A DNA stretch of 64,000 nt from Nitrospirota bacterium (GTDB taxonomy: Bacteria > Nitrospirota > Thermodesulfovibrionia > Thermodesulfovibrionales > Dissulfurispiraceae). The notes under the pieces are model-generated. The model was not told where the DNA came from. It made no database searches and was given only the letters and a program-made list of their open reading frames with translations. The stretch lies in contig JAJYXI010000028.1 of NCBI GenBank assembly GCA_021791055.1, forward strand, positions 1 through 64,000, read 5' to 3'. This document shows positions 38,258 through 45,593 of the stretch, in pieces. Position numbers and translations under genes: made by a program. Numbering within the stretch: the stretch's first letter is position 1; each line of letters opens with the position of its first letter.

Positions 38258-38768
38258 AGGATATATACAAGTATATACAGGTAACAGCAAAGGCAAAACC
38301 ACAGCAGCCCTTGGTCTCGCATTGAGGGCAGCAGGCGCAGGACTTAAAATATTCATTGCCCAGTTTATTAAAAAAAGGAGATGCAGCGAACATAAGGCGC
38401 TCGAAAGGTTTAAAGACCTGATTACTATCAATCAATACGGAACCGGCTTCTTAAAAGGCGAAAAACCGACAAAGTCAGAAATTGATGCTGCCAGAAAAGG
38501 ACTTGAAGAGGTGAAAAACATAATTTCATCTAAAACCTATGACATGGTGGTGCTGGATGAGATAAATGTTGCAGTTCACCACAAACTCCTGAATGTCGAA
38601 GACATTGTGGATCTGTTAAATTCCAGGCCTTTAAACACGGAGGTTGTTCTTACAGGAAGATATGCCGATGAGAAAATTATAGAAATGGCAGACCTTGTCA
38701 CAGAAATGAAGGAAATAAAGCATTACTACAAAAAAGGCGTAAAAGCGAGAAGGGGCATTGAACACTAA
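38250..38768 (+). CDS. cobO: Cob(I)yrinic acid a,c-diamide adenosyltransferase
   Basis: CobA/CobO/BtuR family: P-loop VYTGNSKGKTTAALGLALRAAGAG at residues 6-29, then VVLDEINVAVHHKLL and VVLTGRYADEKIIEMADLVTEM. Transfers adenosyl to Co(I). 172 residues. Overlaps cbiO by 8 nt. Confidence 0.96.
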   Translation: MRRGYIQVYTGNSKGKTTAALGLALRAAGAGLKIFIAQFIKKRRCSEHKALERFKDLITINQYGTGFLKGEKPTKSEIDAARKGLEEVKNIISSKTYDMVVLDEINVAVHHKLLNVEDIVDLLNSRPLNTEVVLTGRYADEKIIEMADLVTEMKEIKHYYKKGVKARRGIEH

Positions 38769-38795
38769 CAAATAGACTGACAAAAAGGGGATAAA

Positions 38796-39575
38796 ATGAA
38801 AAAAATATATCTTATCGGCATAGGTACTGGCAATCCTGAACACCTCACGATTCAGGCTATAAATACATTTAAAAAGGTGAATGTCTTTTTTATTCTTGAG
38901 AAGGAGTCTGAAAAAAACGAAGACCTTGTTAAACTCAGGAAGGAGATATTACAAAGGTATCTGCCCGATGGAAGATATAGGGTTATGACAGTAAAGATTC
39001 CTGAAAGAAAAAAAGGAGGCAGGGAATTAGAGGTCTATAAAGAAAGGGTCGCCTCATGGAGAAAACAAAAGGCAGAGATTATATCTAACTTAATAAAACA
39101 GGAGATAGCTGATGGTGAAACAGGCGCCATTCTTATCTGGGGCGATCCTGCCCTTTATGACGGCCATATAGAGATACTCAATTATATCCTTAAAGAAGGA
39201 TGGGTAGATTTCGAATTTGAAGTTATACCGGGAATAACAAGCATGCAGGTATTGACAGCAAGGCATAAGATTCCCCTGAATTTCATTGGCGAGAGTATCC
39301 TTATCACTACTGGCAGGAGACTGAAAGAGATTCATCCTGATGATGTTAAAAATAGTGTGGTGCTGCTGGATAATTATCTAACTTACAGAAACTTTACGGA
39401 TGCAGACCTCAATATTTACTGGGGTGGTTATCTCGGAACAGAAGAAGAGATTCTCATTTCTGGCAGATTAAAGGAAGTCCTCGATGAGATTATAAGGACA
39501 AGGAATGAGGCAAAAAAGAATAACGGCTGGATAATGGAGACATATATTTTGAGGGCCCGGGACAATAATGAGTAA
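38796..39575 (+). CDS. cobF: CobF-type precorrin-6A synthase (C1 methyltransferase)
   Basis: Tetrapyrrole methylase fold (LIGIGTGNPEHLTIQAI; WGDPALYDGHIEIL; EVIPGITSMQVLTARHKIPL). The features VFFILEKESEKNEDLVKLRKEIL, PERKKGG and the long C-terminal NNGWIMETYI match CobF, the aerobic-pathway enzyme that methylates C1 and removes the acetyl group, rather than CbiF, CbiL or CbiH. Every other ring enzyme here is of the cobalt-early route and no cbiD is seen, so CobF probably does the C1 methylation normally done by CbiD. Identity is by motif memory; an alignment would settle it. Confidence 0.8.
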   Translation: MKKIYLIGIGTGNPEHLTIQAINTFKKVNVFFILEKESEKNEDLVKLRKEILQRYLPDGRYRVMTVKIPERKKGGRELEVYKERVASWRKQKAEIISNLIKQEIADGETGAILIWGDPALYDGHIEILNYILKEGWVDFEFEVIPGITSMQVLTARHKIPLNFIGESILITTGRRLKEIHPDDVKNSVVLLDNYLTYRNFTDADLNIYWGGYLGTEEEILISGRLKEVLDEIIRTRNEAKKNNGWIMETYILRARDNNE

Positions 39576-40899
39576 TAAACTCTATGTAATAGGCATTGGC
39601 TATAAGCCACTTGATAAGAAAGCACGGGAGATTATTTCTCGTGCAGGCGTCATCCTTGCATCAAAGAGGCTATCTGAGGTCTTTAAAGGCTACGATGAAT
39701 TTGAGGCAGTTAAAGATAAAATCAAGGTGATCAATAACGTCGATGAAACAATTAACTTCATAAAGGCGATAGTTGAAGATACCCCCCCTACTCCCCCCCT
39801 TACCAAGGGGGGGAAGGGGGGGGTTATTCCCCTTATCAAGGGTGGGGTTGTCCTCCTTGCCTCTGGAGATCCCATGTTCTTCGGAATTGGAAGAAGGGCA
39901 GTAAAAGAATTCGGGAAAGACATGGTTGAGATACTGCCTGATTTATCAAGCATCCAGATGGCATTTTCACGGATAAAAGAGCCATGGGATAACGCATTTT
40001 TAATGAGCCTCCATGGAGGACCTGATCCTGAAAAAAGAAGGAGGCTGCCTTATGAGATAAAGGATATTCCGCTCTTGCTTCAGAGGCATAATAAAATTGC
40101 CATCCTTACTGATAAAGAAAACAACCCATCTGTTATTGCTAAAGGAATTGCCATCAGCCATCAGCCATCAGCCATAAGGATATATGTCTGTGAAAGGCTT
40201 GGCTATGCTGATGAGAAAATCACGGAAGGAACTCCGGAAGAGATTGCGGCAATGTCCTTTTCAGAGCCAAATATAGTCATAATTCAGCAGTTAGCCGTCA
40301 GCGGTCAGCCGTCAATAGTCACCTTCGGACTGAAAGAGAATGAAATCTCACATTCAAAGGGACTCATAACAAAGGACGAAGTCAGAGCCGTAACAATTCA
40401 TAAACTAAGGCTTCCCCAAAAGGGAGTATTTTGGGACATCGGCGCAGGCTCTGGTTCAGTATCAATAGAGACCGCAAGATTATATCCGGAATTAAAAGTG
40501 TTTGCTGTCGAAAAAGACGAAGAACAGATTAATCATATCAGAGAAAACAAGAAGAGATTTAATGCACCGAATATCGAAATAATAAAGGGAGAAGCCCCTG
40601 ATGCCTTGATAAACCTCCCACCCGCTGACAGGGCCTTCATTGGAGGCAGCAGCGGGAGGCTCGAAAAAATAATAGGCTTTATCGCTAAAATGTCGGTTAA
40701 AATTATTGTTATAAATGCAACTACAATAGAAACATTGAATGAGGCAATTCTGCATCTCAAAAATAATGGATTCGATGCGGAGATATCTGAAGTCTCTGTG
40801 TCAAGATCAAAAACCATCTCGGGCAGAAGGCACTTGAGTGCATTAAATCCAGTATTCATAATAGGCGGAGATACTATGTCTTCCTTGAAAGAGGATTAA
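39568..40899 (+). CDS. cobL: CbiE-CbiT fusion (CobL-like) C5/C15 methyltransferase and decarboxylase
   Basis: The N-terminal half is a CbiE methylase (LYVIGIGYKPLDKKAREII; LASGDPMFFGIGRRAV; SLHGGPDP). The C-terminal half from about residue 275 is the CbiT class I SAM fold (GVFWDIGAGSGSVSIETARLYP). Together they methylate C5 and C15 and decarboxylate the C12 acetate. Inserts: a C/G palindrome plus partial copy (TPPTPPLTKGGKGGVIPLIKGG) sits before the LLASGDPMFFG motif; ISHQPSAIRI and QQLAVSGQPSIV come from TCAGCCA-type repeats. Confidence 0.94.
   Translation: MSNKLYVIGIGYKPLDKKAREIISRAGVILASKRLSEVFKGYDEFEAVKDKIKVINNVDETINFIKAIVEDTPPTPPLTKGGKGGVIPLIKGGVVLLASGDPMFFGIGRRAVKEFGKDMVEILPDLSSIQMAFSRIKEPWDNAFLMSLHGGPDPEKRRRLPYEIKDIPLLLQRHNKIAILTDKENNPSVIAKGIAISHQPSAIRIYVCERLGYADEKITEGTPEEIAAMSFSEPNIVIIQQLAVSGQPSIVTFGLKENEISHSKGLITKDEVRAVTIHKLRLPQKGVFWDIGAGSGSVSIETARLYPELKVFAVEKDEEQINHIRENKKRFNAPNIEIIKGEAPDALINLPPADRAFIGGSSGRLEKIIGFIAKMSVKIIVINATTIETLNEAILHLKNNGFDAEISEVSVSRSKTISGRRHLSALNPVFIIGGDTMSSLKED
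39782..39847. repeat. C-run/G-run palindrome with a partial second copy in cbiET
   Basis: C7-TACT-C7-TTACCAA-G7-AA-G8, then ATTCCCCTTATCAAGGGTGG, in frame. Confidence 0.88.
40150..40316. repeat. TCAGCCA and GTCAGCC tandem repeats in cbiET
   Basis: Units at 40150-40176 and 40286-40316, in frame. Confidence 0.75.
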
Positions 40900-41616
40900 A
40901 TGACAGGAAAACTTTATGTCATAGGGGTCGGCCCAGGAGACCCTGAGTTGCTGACACTAAAGGCAGTGCGTATACTCAAAGATATATCCTGTATCTGTGT
41001 CCCGAAAGGGAGGGAAGAGGGGAGCAGCCTCGCATTGTCCATTGTTGAGAAAGCTGTCAATATTAATGCCAAGGAGATAATAGAAGCCCATTTCCCCATG
41101 AGAAAGACAAAAGTTGTCGAACATGGTTGCGAATTGGATGCCAAGTGGCAGGAGACCATCGAGACCGTTTACAGCAGATTGAATAAAGGCACTGATACGG
41201 CATTCATCACCATCGGAGATCCAACAATCTACAGCACATTCTTCTATTTATACGACAAGCTCCTCGAACTCAATCCTGAACTCGATATCGAAATAATTCC
41301 AGGCGTGTCATCTATAAATACCGCAGCAGCAAGGGCAAATCTGTCCTTAAGCCTTGCGGATGAAAAGATCGCCATCCTCCCTGCAACCTACACTGATAAT
41401 ATAAAAGAGACGCTGAAGAGGTTTGATACTGTCGTTCTCATGAAGGTTCACAGGGTATTTGATAAAGTCCTGAAAATACTTGATGGGATGAATCTTACAG
41501 ATAATGCTGTTTATATCTCACGGGCAGGAATGGATGACGAAAAGATATTCAAAAACATAAGGGATATTAAAGAAAGCGACCTTAATTACTTTTCGGTGGT
41601 GATAATCAAGAAATGA
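40900..41616 (+). CDS. cbiL: Precorrin-2/cobalt-factor II C20-methyltransferase
   Basis: SAM tetrapyrrole methylase: LYVIGVGPGDPELLTLKAVRIL, ITIGDPTIYSTFFYLYDKL, EIIPGVSSINTAAARANLSL. The YSTF motif and 238-residue length fit CbiL/CobI. Introduces the C20 methyl that is later lost in ring contraction. Overlaps cbiF by 4 nt. No repeat insert. Confidence 0.94.
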   Translation: MTGKLYVIGVGPGDPELLTLKAVRILKDISCICVPKGREEGSSLALSIVEKAVNINAKEIIEAHFPMRKTKVVEHGCELDAKWQETIETVYSRLNKGTDTAFITIGDPTIYSTFFYLYDKLLELNPELDIEIIPGVSSINTAAARANLSLSLADEKIAILPATYTDNIKETLKRFDTVVLMKVHRVFDKVLKILDGMNLTDNAVYISRAGMDDEKIFKNIRDIKESDLNYFSVVIIKK

Positions 41617-42368
41617 GCAAGGTCTATTTCATAGGCGCAGGGCCCGGCGATCCGGAATTGATAACCATTAAAGGCAGGAAATTGCTTGATAACGCTGATG
41701 TCGTAATCTACGCGGGAAGCCTTGTTAATCCGGCGCTGTTAAAAGGTATTAAGGCAGCAATATATGATTCAGCAAAAATGACCCTCAATGAAATAATCGA
41801 GGTTGTTGAGAACTCCATAAACAAGGGGGGAACAGTTGTTAGGCTGCACACAGGTGATACATCTTTCTACAGTGCCATATCAGAGCAGATAGAAAAACTT
41901 CGTGCATTGGATATTGAATACGAGGTTGTTCCCGGCGTTTCTTCTGCAATGGCTGGCGCAGCAATTCTCGGCCAAGAGCTCACCATACCTGAGATCAGCC
42001 AGACGGTTATATTCACAAGGCTTGAAGGAAGAACGCCTGTGCCCGAAACAGAAAGGCTCAGCGATTTGGCAAAACATAAAGCAACAATGGTAATTTTTTT
42101 GAGTGTTGGCATGATTGAAAAAGTGAGGGATGAGCTTTTGCAGGGCTATTCAGGGGATACCCCAGTTGTAGTTATCGAAAAGGCATCATGGCCCGAGCAG
42201 AGGATTGTGAAAGGGATACTGAAGAATATTGCCGAAATGGTAAAAGATGCCGGCATCAAAAAGACCGCATTGATCTATGTAGGCGAATCATTAAAGGCCT
42301 CAGAGGTGTCTCTCGGCAAAGAATCAAAACTTTATGACAAGGATTTCGAGCATGAATACAGAAAATAA
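41613..42368 (+). CDS. cbiF: Cobalt-precorrin-4 C11-methyltransferase
   Basis: VYFIGAGPGDPELITIKGRKLL, DVVIYAGSLVNPALL, RLHTGDTSFYSAISEQIEKL and VPGVSSAMAGAAILGQELTIPEISQTVI are CbiF/CobM signatures. 251 residues, no repeat insert. Methylates C11 before CbiG opens the lactone. Confidence 0.96.
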   Translation: MSKVYFIGAGPGDPELITIKGRKLLDNADVVIYAGSLVNPALLKGIKAAIYDSAKMTLNEIIEVVENSINKGGTVVRLHTGDTSFYSAISEQIEKLRALDIEYEVVPGVSSAMAGAAILGQELTIPEISQTVIFTRLEGRTPVPETERLSDLAKHKATMVIFLSVGMIEKVRDELLQGYSGDTPVVVIEKASWPEQRIVKGILKNIAEMVKDAGIKKTALIYVGESLKASEVSLGKESKLYDKDFEHEYRK

Positions 42369-44295
42369 TACAGCAATTCTTTACATAACAGACAATGGCC
42401 GTAATCTTGCTGAAAGGCTTGGAAGGCTTTATCCCGATGCCCGGATTGTAAAATTTAAATCAGAAGTTCTTCCTGAAATATGGAATGGAAGCAGAAATCT
42501 CATTTTTATTATGGCGACAGGCATCGTGGTAAGGACTATTGCGCCGCTTATAAAAGACAAAAAGACAGACCCTGCAGTGATAGTGCTGGATGAGAAAGGC
42601 AATTTCGCTATCAGCCTTTTAAGCGGACATCTTGGCGGCGCAAATGAAATTGCAAAAGAAATAGCGAATTTCTTAAATTCACACAATTCTCCCTCACGCA
42701 CAGAGGCCGTTATAACAACAGCATCCGATGTAAATAACCGGACTTCCGTAGATTTATGGGCAAAGGAGAATAATCTCGTCATTGAAGATTGGGAACTCGT
42801 TCCACAAATAGGCACAAGGCTTCTCAATAATGGCGCATTGAGGATATATTTGGAGAAGTCAGAAGTTAAATTACCAGAGGATTTCTTAAGAGTGTCAGAG
42901 CCGAGGTTTGGGGATGTGCTCATTACAAACAAGAAGGATGTCTATATTTCCCGTTCCTCATGTACATATGCTTCAGGGGAGCAGTGCTCCACAAGCTCAT
43001 GCCGCGTAAAAGGCCAGCTCTATCTCCGCCCGAAAAATCTTGTCATCGGAATTGGCTGTAACAGCGGGACATCAGCCGAAGAGATAGAGGTCTCTGTAAA
43101 AAGAGTGCTCGATGGACATAATTTATCATTTCTATCCGTAAAATCCATTGCTACCATTGACATAAAAGGCAATGAGCCAGGATTACTTTCATTTGCAGGA
43201 AAATATAATTTTCACATTGATACCTTTACACCTGATGGACTCAACGTAGTAGCCCAGAAAGCTGAAAACATAGAAAAATCGGATGTAGTATTTAATGCAA
43301 CAGGGGCATATGCAGTAGCTGAACCAGCAACACTCCTTGCATCGGGCTCAAATGAACTCCTTGTGCAAAAACAAAAGACAGGCAATGTAACAATAGCAGT
43401 AGCAGAAAAGAAGTCAGAAGTCAGAAGTCAGAAGTTACCCCCCCATCCCCCCCTTGCCAAGGGGGGGCTAAAGGGGGGTGGCAAAATCTATATCGTCGGC
43501 ACAGGTCCGGGAAGTATCGAACATATAATCCCCTATGCGCAGGATGCCATAAGAAAATCTGATGTTATTGTGGGATACGGAACATATCTCGATTTGATAC
43601 ACGAGTTGGTTAAAGATAAAGAGGTTGTATCCACAGGCATGACACAGGAAATTGACAGATGCCAAAAGGCAATAGAGCTTGCGCTGTCTGGAAAAACCGT
43701 TTCTGTCATAAGCGGCGGAGACCCGGGAATATATGCCATGGCAGGACTGGTGTTTGAGATACTCAGAGCACAGAATACAGAGCACAGAATACAGACTACA
43801 AATGAAAAAAATCTGACTTCTGACTTCTGTCTTCTGTCTTCTGAAATTCATGTTGAGGTCATCCCCGGCATTTCTGCCCTGAATGCGTGTGCAGCAAGGC
43901 TCGGCGCTCCGCTCATGCATGACTTTGCAGCAATAAGCCTTTCAGACAGGCTGACGCCGTGGGAACTCATAGAGAAAAGGCTTGCAGCAGCAGCAATGTC
44001 AGATTTTGTAACTGTCCTCTACAATCCCAAAAGCATGGGACGGCCTGAACACATCAACAAGGCACGGGCAATATTCCTCAGGCACCGGAGCACCGAAACA
44101 CCTGTCGGCATTGTAAAAGGCGCCATGAGAGAAAATGAACGGATTATTATCACAAATCTGAGGGACATGTTCAATTACGATATTGATATGCAGACAACGG
44201 TGATTATCGGCAACTCGCAGACATTTACATGGAATGACTATATGATTACACCGAGGGGATATGAAAAAAAGTGGAGTAATGGAGTGGTGGAGTAA
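42352..44295 (+). CDS. CbiG-CbiH fusion: lactone hydrolase and C17-methyltransferase/ring contraction
   Basis: Residues 1-~345 are CbiG (IFIMATGIVVRTIAPLI, LLSGHLGGANEIA, LVIGIGCNSGTSAEEIE, NVVAQKAENI). From ~375 CbiH follows (IYIVGTGPGSIEHIIPYAQDAI, VISGGDPGIYAMAGLVFEIL, VEVIPGISALNACAARLGAPL). A Cys cluster (CTYASGEQCSTSSC) lies in mid-CbiG and is unexpected. The CbiG-CbiH linker carries a GTCAGAA repeat plus a C/G palindrome (PPHPPLAKGGLKGGG); a second repeat block is in CbiH. ATG at 42352 (AAGGA, 8 nt upstream) is preferred to 42334. Confidence 0.95.
   Translation: MNTENNTAILYITDNGRNLAERLGRLYPDARIVKFKSEVLPEIWNGSRNLIFIMATGIVVRTIAPLIKDKKTDPAVIVLDEKGNFAISLLSGHLGGANEIAKEIANFLNSHNSPSRTEAVITTASDVNNRTSVDLWAKENNLVIEDWELVPQIGTRLLNNGALRIYLEKSEVKLPEDFLRVSEPRFGDVLITNKKDVYISRSSCTYASGEQCSTSSCRVKGQLYLRPKNLVIGIGCNSGTSAEEIEVSVKRVLDGHNLSFLSVKSIATIDIKGNEPGLLSFAGKYNFHIDTFTPDGLNVVAQKAENIEKSDVVFNATGAYAVAEPATLLASGSNELLVQKQKTGNVTIAVAEKKSEVRSQKLPPHPPLAKGGLKGGGKIYIVGTGPGSIEHIIPYAQDAIRKSDVIVGYGTYLDLIHELVKDKEVVSTGMTQEIDRCQKAIELALSGKTVSVISGGDPGIYAMAGLVFEILRAQNTEHRIQTTNEKNLTSDFCLLSSEIHVEVIPGISALNACAARLGAPLMHDFAAISLSDRLTPWELIEKRLAAAAMSDFVTVLYNPKSMGRPEHINKARAIFLRHRSTETPVGIVKGAMRENERIIITNLRDMFNYDIDMQTTVIIGNSQTFTWNDYMITPRGYEKKWSNGVVE
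43408..43480. repeat. GTCAGAA repeat plus C-run/G-run palindrome at the CbiG-CbiH junction
   Basis: GAAGTCAGAAGTCAGAAGT (43408-43435), then C7-AT-C7-TTGCCAA-G7-CTAAA-G6 (43438-43480). It exactly separates the two enzyme domains. Confidence 0.88.
43762..43842. repeat. AGAATAC and complementary CTTCTGA repeats in CbiH part
   Basis: AGAGCACAGAATACAGAG-type units (43762-43800) and CTTCTGACTTCTGTCTTCTG (43813-43842), forming an imperfect inverted pair, in frame. Confidence 0.8.
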
Positions 44296-45593
44296 TGGGA
44301 AATAAAACGGTTGCTTTTCTTTGGGACGAATCGTTTCTATGGGGATTAATGGCATATAATGCCCTAAAAGCAACAGGTCTACCTTTTGAACTTGTTCGCT
44401 CAGACGATATAAAAAATGGAAAGCTCAAAGATTACAGAATGCTCTTTGTGCCCGGCGGATGGGCATCGAATAAGATGAAAACCCTCGGTGAAAAGGGCAT
44501 CAGCGAAATAAAGAAATTTGTGAATAGTGGAGGCAACTATCTCGGATTCTGCGGTGGGGCAGGTTTTGCAACACTTGATGGCATCGGTCTCTTAAATATA
44601 AAAAGGATACCCACAAAGCAGAGAGTGCCGAGCTTCAGCGGAAAAATTTGTCTGAACATAAACGAACACCATATTTGGAAAAGAATAGGCAAACATTCGC
44701 ATGAAGTCACCGATTCACCGATTCACCCATTCACCCATTCACCTATCTTCCATGCCTGGTGGCCTTCACAATTTCTAATTAATGACAAGAGCATAAAAAT
44801 ACTCGCCACTTATGGGAATGCCCTTCCTGATTCTTTTAGCTCTGATTTGAATGTGGGAGATGTGGAAGCTAATGGCGGCTGGTCAGAAATGGAAGAGATT
44901 TACAAGATCAATCTCAATCCCACCCGGTTAAAAAATGAACCTGCTGTGGTGGAAGGCTCTTCCGGAAAAGGAAAAATGATATTATCGCTTATACATTTCG
45001 ACACGATAGATGATGCAAATGGAGCAATAGTATTAAGCAATCTATGGGAATATCTCTCTGGTCAGAAGTCAGAAGAAACCCCAAAACTTAACTCATCACT
45101 CCATCACTCCATTATTCCATCCATTCTTGCCGACCTTGAATCAGAAGTCGATGAATTAATCTCTCTCGGTATCAGAAATTTCCTCTGGTTCTGGAAAAAT
45201 CCAATGCTTTTGCAGTGGCGGAGGGGTGTAAGGGGGCTTGAATACTGCACCCTTTATGTAATGATAAAGGAAATTGCAGAAATACTCAAAAAACAGCAGT
45301 CAGCAGTCAGCAGTCAGTTAGATTTAGAGAAGATTAAAGAGTTGTTAATAATGTTTACAGAAAAAGCTAAACAGCTTTTGATTTTAGAAAGATATGCAAT
45401 GCAGAATGGGCATATAACCCCCCTTAGCCCCCCCTTATCAAGGGAGGGATGGGGGGGTGAGAATATCCCTGAAATACACGAAATGCGGACAGAGCTTTTC
45501 GGAAATTCAAAAAGTCATGGAGGATTGTTTAAAAAGCTTATAGATGAAGTGGATAATGTTTTATATGCATTAATAAAAAATAAGGAGGCGTGA
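44295..45593 (+). CDS. GATase-like (BPL_N type) protein of unknown role in the B12 operon
   Basis: 432 residues. The N-terminal ~250 form a class I glutamine-amidotransferase-like fold of the kind found at the N-terminus of eukaryotic biotin-protein ligases: KTVAFLWDESFLWGLMAYN, MLFVPGGWASNK, and a nucleophile elbow GNYLGFCGGAGFAT with Cys. The C-terminal ~150 residues are helical and unknown. Repeat inserts: SPIHPFTHSPI, SSLHHSIIPS, QQSAVSSQ and a C/G palindrome (TPLSPPLSREGWGG). Start overlaps the cbiGH stop (TAATG) and its stop overlaps the next ATG (TGATG). Function in corrinoid metabolism is not known to me. Confidence 0.7.
   Translation: MGNKTVAFLWDESFLWGLMAYNALKATGLPFELVRSDDIKNGKLKDYRMLFVPGGWASNKMKTLGEKGISEIKKFVNSGGNYLGFCGGAGFATLDGIGLLNIKRIPTKQRVPSFSGKICLNINEHHIWKRIGKHSHEVTDSPIHPFTHSPIFHAWWPSQFLINDKSIKILATYGNALPDSFSSDLNVGDVEANGGWSEMEEIYKINLNPTRLKNEPAVVEGSSGKGKMILSLIHFDTIDDANGAIVLSNLWEYLSGQKSEETPKLNSSLHHSIIPSILADLESEVDELISLGIRNFLWFWKNPMLLQWRRGVRGLEYCTLYVMIKEIAEILKKQQSAVSSQLDLEKIKELLIMFTEKAKQLLILERYAMQNGHITPLSPPLSREGWGGENIPEIHEMRTELFGNSKSHGGLFKKLIDEVDNVLYALIKNKEA
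44708..45318. repeat. Tandem-repeat blocks inside the GATase-like gene
   Basis: TTCACCGA/TTCACCCA units (44708-44744), CATCACTC units (45088-45122) and CAGCAGT units (45294-45318), in frame. Confidence 0.8.
45418..45457. repeat. C-run/G-run palindrome inside the GATase-like gene
   Basis: C6-TTAG-C7-TTATCAA-GGGAGGGAT-G7, in frame; slightly degenerate copy. Confidence 0.82.
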
